Positions 1 to 5,180 of a stretch of 5,712 nt of DNA are shown piece after piece. Every line of letters starts with the position of its first letter. The first letter of the stretch is position 1. A model generated the notes under the pieces. That model did no database searches. It saw only the letters and a program-made list of their open reading frames with translations, and was not told the origin of the DNA. This DNA is from Gaiellasilicea sp045403015. Lineage in GTDB: Bacteria > Actinomycetota > Thermoleophilia > Gaiellales > Gaiellaceae. A program made the translations under genes and the position numbers. The stretch is taken from contig JAXIPI010000087.1 in assembly GCA_045403015.1 (NCBI GenBank), forward strand, positions 1 to 5,712. Direction: 5' to 3'.

Positions 1-837
1 GACCCGGCGAGCGGCACATGGCTCCCTGGCGGAACGCTGAGTGAGCCGCGCGGGCTCCACGTTGCGGTGCCTCTCGCCGACGGTCGCGTCCTCGTCGCCG
101 GTGGTGGCACGTACCGCGCGAGCGCCGAGCTCTACGGCCCCGCGACGAACAGCTGGACGCCGACCGGAAGCATGAGCGTCGGCCGCATCGACGCCACCGG
201 CACCCTGCTCCGCGACGGCCGCGTGCTCGTCGTCGGCGGCCTCGCGAGCGACGGCAGCGGCGTGCAGGCGAGCGCCGAGCTGTACGACCCGGCCACCGGC
301 AGCTGGACGCAGACCGGATCCCTCCGGAACCCCCGGCGAGCCCATACGGCGGTGCTGCTGCCCGACGGCACGGTGCTCGTTGTCGGCGGCAGCAACTCGA
401 GCGGCACCGTGCACGCCGCGGAGCGCTACGACCCGGCGCGTGGCCGCTGGAGCCGCGCCGGCACGTCATCCACCGCCGGCGCCGCCATCCTACTGACCGA
501 CGGCCGCGTGCTCGTCACCGCAGGCCCCGAAGCGGAGCTCTACGATCCGGCCAGGAACCGTTGGGCGCCGACCGGCAGCATGACCTCCATCCACGGCGGT
601 CCAGCCGTGCGCTTGCTCGACGGACGCGTCCTCGTCGCCGGCGGCGGCACAGGTGACGTCTACTCACCCGCCACCGGCACCTGGACCGCGACCGGCCCGA
701 TGGTCTTCCCCTACGCCTCCGCCGCCGGCGCACTGCTCCCCAGCGGGAAGGTCCTCTTCGCCGGCGGCATCCGCTCGGCCTGCGAGAAGTTCGGCGGCTG
801 CGAGCCCTTGGCCGACGCCGCGCTCTACACGCCGTAG
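1..837 (+). CDS. Kelch-repeat beta-propeller protein, 5' end missing
   Basis: The frame is open from base 1 to a TAG at 835-837, giving 278 codons with no start required; a GTG at 67 exists but lies inside the first visible repeat, so the gene begins upstream of the window. Six Kelch-type units are visible. Each has a core like DGRVLVAGG (double glycine) followed by a Tyr and a Trp in contexts such as ELYDPATGSW, and then TGSM. Cores begin near visible residues 27, 72, 122, 167, 207 and 248, so units are 40-50 residues long. A DP-x4-W tail of a preceding unit opens the window, and the last unit ends at LYTP, as if the N-terminus closed the propeller. Kelch propellers are protein- or carbohydrate-binding scaffolds, and some galactose-oxidase-like relatives are enzymes. 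No catalytic motif is visible here. Location and partner cannot be told because the N-terminus is absent. Confidence 0.85.
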   Translation, partial: DPASGTWLPGGTLSEPRGLHVAVPLADGRVLVAGGGTYRASAELYGPATNSWTPTGSMSVGRIDATGTLLRDGRVLVVGGLASDGSGVQASAELYDPATGSWTQTGSLRNPRRAHTAVLLPDGTVLVVGGSNSSGTVHAAERYDPARGRWSRAGTSSTAGAAILLTDGRVLVTAGPEAELYDPARNRWAPTGSMTSIHGGPAVRLLDGRVLVAGGGTGDVYSPATGTWTATGPMVFPYASAAGALLPSGKVLFAGGIRSACEKFGGCEPLADAALYTP

Positions 838-980
838 AGCTCGCGCGGCTCGCTGGCCTCCGGATCCTAGATCGCGCCAGAAACGCTGATGCCGTCCGAC
901 AGGAGTTGCGACTCGAGGATCCGTCCCACGATGGCCACCTCTCTCACGCAGAGGGCGTCATCGGGATCACCCCGTGAGCG

Positions 981-1024
981 GCCCGTCACACCCGAGGTCG
1001 CGGGTTCGAGCCCCGTCGTCCGAG
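981..1024 (+). repeat. tRNA-Asp-like 3' half, copy A (possible att scar)
   Basis: The segment folds as the 3' half of a tRNA: anticodon loop 983-989 with GTC at 985-987, 3' anticodon stem 990-994, variable loop AGGTC 995-999, T stem GCGGG with loop TTCGAGC and CCCGT (1000-1016, one G-T pair), 3' acceptor strand CGTCCGA, and a discriminator G at 1024 as expected for tRNA-Asp. No matching 5' half (acceptor, D arm) lies upstream, so this is not a functional tRNA gene. Position 33, normally U, is C here. It matches the segment 4774-4817 at 36 of 44 positions, in the same orientation and with the same left boundary. It could be an integration scar or a dispersed tRNA-derived repeat. Confidence 0.65.
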
Positions 1025-1026
1025 CC

Positions 1027-1045
1027 TAGACTCAGATCACGGAGG
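1027..1045 (+). promoter_or_regulatory. -10-like box and SD-like GGAGG before HD-GYP/LuxR gene
   Basis: TAGACT at 1027-1032 fits the actinobacterial TANNNT -10 pattern and begins two bases after the tRNA half ends. GGAGG at 1041-1045 looks like a Shine-Dalgarno sequence, but no ATG, GTG or TTG follows in frame at a usable distance. With a six-base gap after the -10 box the next codon is ACG (1039), and the codon before it is ATC (1036). Either could be a non-standard or mutated start of a leaderless message. There is no good -35: TTCGAG in the tRNA T loop (1005-1010) is the nearest match to one. Confidence 0.25.
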
Positions 1046-1155
1046 CTCCTTCCGACACCTCACGCTCGACCAGCGACGCCGACCGGGCGCCCGTTCGGCT
1101 GGCCGAGATCGTCGCGGCGCTCTCGCTCGGGATCGACCTTGGCTTCGGGCAACCG

Positions 1156-2652
1156 ATGGAGCACGTCCTGCGCCAGTGCCTGATCGCGCTCCGGGTAGCC
1201 GAGCGGCTCGGCATGGACGACGAGGCACGAGCGGCCGTCTACTACACCGCGCTGCTCGTCAACGTCGGGTGCCACACAGACGCGCATGAGCAGGCGAAGT
1301 GGTTCGGCGACGACATCTCGCTGAAGGCGGACAAGTACGGGCCCCACGACCTGCGCAGCAAGCGGAGCATGGTCTCCGGGCTCCGGCGAATCGGCTCCGG
1401 GAACCCGTCGCTCCACCGCTTCCGGATCGGTCTCACCTTCGTGCTCTCGGGCCACCGCGAGGTGGACGAGATGATCGACCATCACGCCGCGATGGCGCGC
1501 GCGCTGGGCGAGCAGCTCGAGCTGTCCGACACCGTGCTCGACGCGCTCGGCGCGGCGTACGAGATGTGGGACGGCAAGGGCTGGCCCGGGAAGCTCGGCG
1601 GGGAGGCCATCCCGCTCACGGCGCGGCTCGCGCAGCTCGGCGAGTTCGCCGAGGTCGCTCACCGCATCGGCGGCGTGGCGGCCGTGCGGGCGCTCGTGCG
1701 GGAGCGGCGCGGCGGCCAGTTCGATCCCGCGCTCTGCGACCTCGTCGACGCCGAGGCACCCGAGCTCTTCTCCGGCCTCGACACGATCGCGACGTGGGAT
1801 GCGGTGATCGACGCCGAGCCCGCGCTCGCGGTCACGCTGCGCGGGAAGCAGATGGACGCCGCGCTGCTCGCGGTCGCGAACTTTGTCGACCTGAAGTCGC
1901 CGTACCTGCTCGGCCATTCGCACGCGGTCGCCGAGCTCGCCGCACGAGCAGCTGTCGAGCAGGGGCTGCCCGAGCTTGCGACGACGCTGCGGCGCACCGG
2001 CTTCGTGCACGACCTCGGCCGCCTCGGCATCTCGAACGCGATCTGGGACAAGCGCGGGCCGCTCGGCCCCGGGGAATGGGAGCGCGTCCGTCTGCACCCG
2101 TACTTGACCGAGCGGATGCTCCAGCAATCCGATGCCCTGGCGCCGCTCGGAGCGATCGCGGTTCAGCACCGCGAGCGGCTCGACGGCTCCGGCTACCCGC
2201 GCGGGCTGTCGGGCAGCGCGATCTCTCGGCCCGCGCGGATCCTCGGCGCCGCGGACACCTACCAGGCGATGCGCGAGCCACGGCCACACCGGCCGGCACG
2301 ATCGCCCGACGACGCCGCCGTCCAGCTGCGCGCGGACGCGAAGGCGGGTCGCCTCGACGCGGAGGCGGTCGAGGCCGTCCTCTCAGCGGCCGGCCATCGC
2401 GTCTCGCGCCGACGCGACGGGCCGTTCGGGCTCACGGCGCGCGAGGTCGACGTGCTCCGCCTGCTCGCGGTCGGGCTGTCGAACAAGGAGATCGCGCAGC
2501 GGCTCGTGATCACGCCGAAGACCGTGGGCAACCACGTCGAGCACATCTACTCGAAGATCGATATTCGAACGCGGGCGGGGGCGGGGCTCGTCGCGATGCG
2601 GTACGGGCTTCTGCCGGAAGAGACCTTCCCGGCCGTCGCGCCGGTCGCCTGA
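1156..2652 (+). CDS. Tandem HD / HD-GYP domain protein with C-terminal LuxR HTH
   Basis: Probable signal-responsive transcription factor. Numbering from ATG 1156: residues 1-175 form a degenerate HD module (GCHTDAHE near 39-45, WDGKGWP 138-144). Residues 250-375 form an HD-GYP module with H253/H255, H285-D286 followed by GRLGIS, H314, E340, DGSGYP 343-348 and D367. Residues 425-486 form a LuxR/GerE helix-turn-helix (LTAREVDVLRLLAVGLSNKE, then a recognition helix around PKTVGNHVEHIYSK). HD-GYP domains commonly hydrolyse cyclic di-GMP; here the usual HHE is HRE (R339), so activity is doubtful. Start: the ATG is the first canonical start after the in-frame TAG at 1027, but family-like sequence (RLAEIVAALSLG, then DLGFGQP) continues in frame from about 1096, so the real start is probably upstream at a non-standard codon, or the gene is damaged. 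It lies 97 bases before a co-directional cupin gene that it may regulate. Confidence 0.85.
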   Translation: MEHVLRQCLIALRVAERLGMDDEARAAVYYTALLVNVGCHTDAHEQAKWFGDDISLKADKYGPHDLRSKRSMVSGLRRIGSGNPSLHRFRIGLTFVLSGHREVDEMIDHHAAMARALGEQLELSDTVLDALGAAYEMWDGKGWPGKLGGEAIPLTARLAQLGEFAEVAHRIGGVAAVRALVRERRGGQFDPALCDLVDAEAPELFSGLDTIATWDAVIDAEPALAVTLRGKQMDAALLAVANFVDLKSPYLLGHSHAVAELAARAAVEQGLPELATTLRRTGFVHDLGRLGISNAIWDKRGPLGPGEWERVRLHPYLTERMLQQSDALAPLGAIAVQHRERLDGSGYPRGLSGSAISRPARILGAADTYQAMREPRPHRPARSPDDAAVQLRADAKAGRLDAEAVEAVLSAAGHRVSRRRDGPFGLTAREVDVLRLLAVGLSNKEIAQRLVITPKTVGNHVEHIYSKIDIRTRAGAGLVAMRYGLLPEETFPAVAPVA

Positions 2653-2676
2653 CGCGTCGGACCGCGCGCGAAAGAT

Positions 2677-2743
2677 AGGGCGAATCCCTCAGGAAACACG
2701 GGTCCCGAGTCTCCTACGCTCGGAGCAATCCGATCGAAGGGAG
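2677..2743 (+). promoter_or_regulatory. Putative promoter, dyads and RBS of first cupin gene
   Basis: TACGCT at 2715-2720 fits a TANNNT -10 box. GGAAAC lies 17 bases upstream at 2692-2697; it resembles the GGAAC of ECF-sigma -35 elements more than TTGACA. Two small dyads lie at or upstream of it: AGGG-N5-CCCT at 2677-2689 and CGGG-T-CCCG at 2699-2707, the latter inside the spacer. They could be operator half-sites, possibly for the LuxR-type regulator just upstream, but this is only position-based. The Shine-Dalgarno AAGGGAG at 2737-2743 is six bases from the ATG at 2750 and fixes that start. Confidence 0.35.
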
Positions 2744-2749
2744 CGAAGG

Positions 2750-3127
2750 ATGCCGAGCGTCGCCAGAGACCGCATCGCTGAGACCGACGATTACGGCGTC
2801 GTCGAAGACCGGCACGAGGACGTCGACGGCACGACCATTCAGTTCCTGACGTTCCGCGAGGACGTTGACGCGGCGCCGCTCCTGCGCGGCCTGCCGGACG
2901 ACCGCTGCAACTGCCGGCACTGGGGCTACGTCTTCAAAGGCGAGGTGATTTTCGACCTCGGCGATCGCGAAGAGGTCTACAAGGCCGGGGAAGCCTTCCA
3001 CCTCACTCGCGGCCACATCCCGCGCGCCGAGCCCGGCACGGAGTACCTCCAGTTCAGCCCCGCCGAGGAACTCCATACCGTCTCGGCTCACATGCAGAAG
3101 AACATGGCGGCGATGCAGGGTGCATAG
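2750..3127 (+). CDS. Small single-domain cupin protein
   Basis: A 125-residue protein with one cupin barrel, an ordinary length for stand-alone small cupins. Motif 1 is around residues 53-67 (CNCRHWGYVFKGEVIF, with H57 as a possible metal ligand). Motif 2 is around 77-92 (YKAGEAFHLTRGHIPR, with H84 and H89). A conserved-looking EYLQFSPAEEL follows at 98-108, and the tail ends NMAAMQGA. The Cys-x-Cys-x-His-Trp arrangement resembles a group of actinobacterial cupins with unknown substrates. Cupins bind a metal and act as enzymes, isomerases or sensors, and nothing here picks one role. The ATG at 2750 has a good ribosome binding site. The gene follows the HD-GYP/LuxR gene by 97 bases and precedes the alpha/beta hydrolase by 66, all on the same strand. 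No signal peptide is seen, so it is probably cytoplasmic. Confidence 0.8.
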   Translation: MPSVARDRIAETDDYGVVEDRHEDVDGTTIQFLTFREDVDAAPLLRGLPDDRCNCRHWGYVFKGEVIFDLGDREEVYKAGEAFHLTRGHIPRAEPGTEYLQFSPAEELHTVSAHMQKNMAAMQGA

Positions 3128-3131
3128 CGCA

Positions 3132-3149
3132 GTCCGACTCAACTCGGAC
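3132..3149 (+). other. Perfect 6-bp hairpin between cupin and hydrolase genes
   Basis: GTCCGA (3132-3137) and TCGGAC (3144-3149) form a perfect stem with a six-base loop CTCAAC, starting four bases after the cupin stop. No T-run follows, so it is not a classical terminator. It could weaken read-through or mark an mRNA processing point between the two genes. It could also be chance. Confidence 0.35.
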
Positions 3150-3193
3150 ACCGACCGGAGCCTGTCCAGCGCGGTGCCCGTTCAGGTCGCACC

Positions 3194-4003
3194 ATGATCG
3201 AGGCGAGCCGAGAGCACCTCGGTTGGGTTCTGCACGAATCGGGGCCAGAGAGCGCAGACCACACCGTCCTTCTGCTTCCTGGCGCGCTCTGCACGGCGGC
3301 CTTCTACGACGACCTGCTTGCGGAGCCGAGCAAGAGCACGACCCCGATCCGCTTCGTTGCGACCACGGTGCCCGGATTCGGCGGAACCGCTCCCCCCGAG
3401 CACATGAGCATGGAGAGCTACTCGAAGCTCGCCGGGCAGCTGGCCTCCGATCTTGGCTGCGACGCCGTCGTCGGCCACAGCCTCGGTGCCAACATCGCAC
3501 TCGAGATGGCGTCCGCCGGAGAATTCTCGGGGCCGCTGGTACTGCTGTCACCCAGCTTCTCGCGCAGGGACGAGTCCAGGTTCCCGCGCGCGCTCGATCG
3601 CCTCAGTCGGGTACTCGGGCACCTGCCCTATTCGCTGATGCTGAAGATCATCGGCCCGGCCATGAAGAGCAGCTTGCCGCCGACCCGCCGCGAAGCACTG
3701 ATCGCCGAGCTGAAGAAGAACGACCCTCACTTCCTCCGCCGCCAGACCCATCTATATCTCGAGTACCTCGACCGCCACGGCTCGCTCGCCCCGCGTTTTG
3801 CCGATTCGGGCGTGCCGGCATGGGTCGTGTACGGCGAGAGCGACGACGTCGGAATCACCGACGACGAGCGAGACGTGCTCCAGGCGAGTCCTCACGTGAG
3901 CATCGTCCGGGTCTCCGACGCCGGACACTTCACCCTCAACCAGCAGCCCGGAGAGATCGCCAAACTCGTCCTCGACGCGGTGACGAGCAGGGCGCCGCGC
4001 TAA
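3194..4003 (+). CDS. Alpha/beta-fold hydrolase
   Basis: A 269-residue alpha/beta hydrolase of the usual family length. Visible parts: an oxyanion-type loop LLLPGALC (26-33, with PG where HG is common), the nucleophile elbow GHSLG with S96, a short cap region of roughly 120-200, a strand ending VVYGESDD with D217/D218 as candidate acid, and the catalytic His in DAGHF (H245). The triad Ser-Asp-His therefore appears complete and the enzyme is probably active. The substrate (ester, lactone, epoxide or halide) cannot be told from the sequence. The ATG at 3194 is preceded only by a weak AGGT (3184-3187), so translation may be modest or coupled to the upstream cupin. It is co-directional with the cupin 66 bases away and convergent with the second cupin gene. 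No signal peptide or membrane segment is seen. Confidence 0.85.
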   Translation: MIEASREHLGWVLHESGPESADHTVLLLPGALCTAAFYDDLLAEPSKSTTPIRFVATTVPGFGGTAPPEHMSMESYSKLAGQLASDLGCDAVVGHSLGANIALEMASAGEFSGPLVLLSPSFSRRDESRFPRALDRLSRVLGHLPYSLMLKIIGPAMKSSLPPTRREALIAELKKNDPHFLRRQTHLYLEYLDRHGSLAPRFADSGVPAWVVYGESDDVGITDDERDVLQASPHVSIVRVSDAGHFTLNQQPGEIAKLVLDAVTSRAPR

Positions 4004-4035
4004 CAAGAACGGAACGCGAGCCCCGGCACGCGGGA

Positions 4036-4050
4036 TGCCGCCACGCGGCG
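4036..4050. terminator. Hairpin between convergent genes
   Basis: GCCGC (4037-4041), loop CAC and GCGGC (4045-4049) form a perfect five-base-pair stem, extended by a T-G pair, in the 61-base gap between the stops of the hydrolase (+) and the second cupin (-). The position suits a two-way terminator. There is no T-run on either side and the surrounding sequence is very GC-rich, so the call is weak. Confidence 0.25.
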
Positions 4051-4064
4051 CGGGCCGAGGACGC

Positions 4065-4427
4065 CTAGCCCTTCGCGAACACCTCGGCTGTCGGCGACTC
4101 GAACTCGAAGCCGACCATGGGCTCGTCGCCCACCACCCATGCATCGTGACCGGGCTCGATGACGTAAGCCTCGCCTGGACCGATCTCGCCCTCGGCGCCG
4201 TCGTCGTGGATCACGTGCATCCTGCCGGACTGAACGACACCAACATGCCGCACCTCACAGCTCTTGGTCCCGACGATCGGCTTGATGCACTCCGACCACT
4301 TCCATCCGGGTTCGAGCGTCAAGCGGGCTGCAGTATTGGCGCCCATCTTGACGACGTCGACCTGAGTCTTGTCAGGCCGCCGACTCTCGTCGGGTGCGTT
4401 GAAGGCACGGACTTCAAGCCCAGCCAT
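4065..4427 (-). CDS. Cupin-domain protein (second, unrelated to the first)
   Basis: A 120-residue cupin barrel. The frame could extend to a TTG at 4511 or ATGs at 4490 and 4466, but the ATG at 4427 is chosen because AAGGAAGG sits eight bases upstream and the protein then begins MAGLEVRAF, a natural first strand. The core runs from residue 55 to 110: CEVRHVGVVQSGRMHV (motif 1, E57 and H60), then GPGEAYVIEPGHDAWVVGD (motif 2, with PGHDAW giving H93). An upstream GWKWSECIKP segment (41-50) is rich in Trp/Cys. A single conserved His per motif suggests reduced or absent metal binding, so a binding or sensor role is as likely as catalysis; this is inference. It is convergent with the hydrolase and has its own putative promoter at 4509-4537. 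Confidence 0.75.
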   Translation of the reverse strand: MAGLEVRAFNAPDESRRPDKTQVDVVKMGANTAARLTLEPGWKWSECIKPIVGTKSCEVRHVGVVQSGRMHVIHDDGAEGEIGPGEAYVIEPGHDAWVVGDEPMVGFEFESPTAEVFAKG

Positions 4428-4508
4428 AGGAGCCACCTTCCTTCCTTCGTCGGTCGACCGCCCCATCCCAGGCGGCTCAGGGTCACGCATTCTGTCACCT
4501 TTGCTCGT

Positions 4509-4537
4509 CAACTACGACCTGCACGTAGGTGTGTCAA
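4509..4537 (-). promoter_or_regulatory. Putative promoter of second cupin with dyad in the spacer
   Basis: Read on the minus strand, a perfect -35 TTGACA (4537-4532) is followed by a 17-base spacer and TAGTTG (4514-4509), a poor -10. The inverted repeat CTACG-N7-CGTAG (4512-4528) lies across the spacer and -10, where a repressor or a MerR-type activator would bind. Transcription would start near 4502, leaving a leader of about 75 bases before the chosen ATG at 4427. Confidence 0.4.
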
Positions 4538-4539
4538 GC

Positions 4540-4773
4540 GTGGGCTCTTGCGCGAGTGTCCCGAGCTGCAACTGTCGTCACCGGAACGCGGTTCGCGATC
4601 TGCCGGCGACCGCTCTCGGCCTGAGCCTGCAGGTGTCCGGGCAGCAGAAGGGCAGCAAACGCTCGAAATCGGGTCTGAGCAATTGTGTGCAAATCAGCGC
4701 GAAGGGCTCGCAAGCCCGCATGAATAGAGCGATAGCGCGTCCATCGTCGCCTATCGTCGTATCCGTGGAACAA
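4540..4773. other. Gene-free stretch before the second tRNA half
   Basis: No frame here looks like a protein: the open frames are Arg/Ser/Ala-rich and match no family I know. It contains a perfect 5-bp hairpin with tetraloop (GGGCT-CGCA-AGCCC, 4704-4717), a six-base inverted pair CGATAG (4730-4735) / CTATCG (4751-4756), and a direct repeat ATCGTCG at 4743-4749 and 4753-4759 with 10-base spacing. Together with the tRNA half that follows, it looks like recombination-site DNA or scar DNA. No function can be shown. Confidence 0.4.
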
Positions 4774-4817
4774 GCCTGTCACGCCGGAGGTCGCGGGTTC
4801 GAGTCCCGTCGCTCCCG
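4774..4817 (+). repeat. tRNA-Asp-like 3' half, copy B (possible att site)
   Basis: The segment has anticodon loop CTGTCAC (4776-4782) with anticodon GTC at 4778-4780, 3' anticodon stem GCCGG, variable loop AGGTC, T arm GCGGG-TTCGAGT-CCCGT (4793-4809), 3' acceptor strand CGCTCCC (4810-4816) and discriminator G4817. All fit tRNA-Asp(GTC). The expected 5' strand GGGAGCG and a D arm are absent upstream: pairing of the anticodon stem holds only for the two bases next to the loop and then fails. The homology therefore begins at tRNA position 30. It is better preserved than copy A (U33 is intact). Tyrosine recombinases commonly recombine in this part of tRNA genes and leave a 3' half behind. An A-rich tract follows at 4819-4823. 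Confidence 0.7.
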
Positions 4818-4878
4818 TAAAAATCCCTGTAAATCAGCATCTTTTGTTGTCCAGCTAGGCGCAAACGACCTCCGGCGT
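4781..4878. repeat. 13-bp perfect inverted repeat, one arm inside tRNA half B
   Basis: ACGCCGGAGGTCG (4781-4793, the tRNA segment from the base after the anticodon to the first base of the T stem) recurs as its exact reverse complement CGACCTCCGGCGT at 4866-4878. The arms are 72 bases apart. Neither flank extends the match. The second arm is thus a short, reversed third copy of tRNA-Asp sequence. Confidence 0.7.
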
Positions 4879-5180
4879 CCATGTATCGCGCGCACATCCC
4901 GCACGGGAATCCCCGCTCGAACCCCGCCCTAGCCGATAATTCCCGCAGTCCGTGGTTCCGGCCACTAAGCCGGTGGTCGTGCGGAAGACGGGTCACATCA
5001 GAGCTGTGTCCGCAGGGACTTTCGTCTAGGCAGGCAACGGCGTTGCCCCGTATACCGCGGGCATCCCGCGACCGGCTTCCGATCGGAGCGCACGGGCGGT
5101 GCGAAATAGGCGCGTCGTCGGGCGGCTCGAGGTTCCTGCTCGCGACCGGTCAGCACGCTCTCCGAGCCGCGACGCCGCGA
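4818..5180. other. Gene-free stretch with several hairpins
   Basis: I see no credible gene. The one minus-strand frame of any length (4751-4996) is antisense to the tRNA half and is rejected. Structures seen: AAATC repeated at 4821-4825 and 4831-4835; perfect hairpins GGCAAC-GGC-GTTGCC (5033-5047) and CGCGGG-CAT-CCCGCG (5056-5070); the palindrome TCCGATCGGA (5078-5087); and an eight-base inverted pair GCGGCTCG (5122-5129) / CGAGCCGC (5163-5170). These may be scar DNA or an uncharacterised structured transcript. In DNA this GC-rich, short hairpins also arise by chance. Confidence 0.4.

Noticed and set aside
79..780. CRISPR-like or tandem DNA repeat in the first gene
   Set aside because: The regular similarity at 120-150 base intervals is the DNA trace of Kelch protein repeats; the units are diverged and coding.
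867..1026. Minus-strand frame with GLEPATSGVTGRS followed by about 33 ordinary-looking residues ending at 867
   Set aside because: The first part is antisense tRNA-Asp sequence, a well-known source of false proteins. It has no ATG start, and the remainder (for example REVAIVGRILESQLLSDG) matches no family I recognise, so it is not called.
1060..2289. 409-residue minus-strand open frame opposite the HD-GYP/LuxR gene
   Set aside because: It is the antisense of a gene with clear HD-GYP and LuxR motifs; long antisense frames are usual at this GC content, and its composition is Arg/Glu/Ala-rich without a motif.
1299..2678. 459-residue plus-strand frame overlapping the HD-GYP/LuxR gene
   Set aside because: Extremely Arg/Ala-rich shadow frame of the real gene.
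3223..4068. 281-residue plus-strand frame over the hydrolase
   Set aside because: Arg-rich shadow; the overlapping frame has the GHSLG nucleophile elbow and a complete triad.
4700..4817. Complete tRNA-Asp gene
   Set aside because: No GGGAGCG acceptor strand or D arm is found upstream, and the anticodon stem fails to pair beyond two bases; only the 3' half is present.
4035..4932. Plus-strand frames 4035-4727 and 4369-4932
   Set aside because: The first overlaps the second cupin in antisense and the other is Ser/Arg-rich intergenic read-through; neither has a domain or a ribosome binding site.
4534..4996. Two minus-strand frames (4534-4782 and 4751-4996), one reading GSDGTRTRDLR
   Set aside because: Both run through the antisense of the tRNA half; DGTRTRDLR-type peptides are recurrent annotation artefacts of this kind. 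No real domain is visible.
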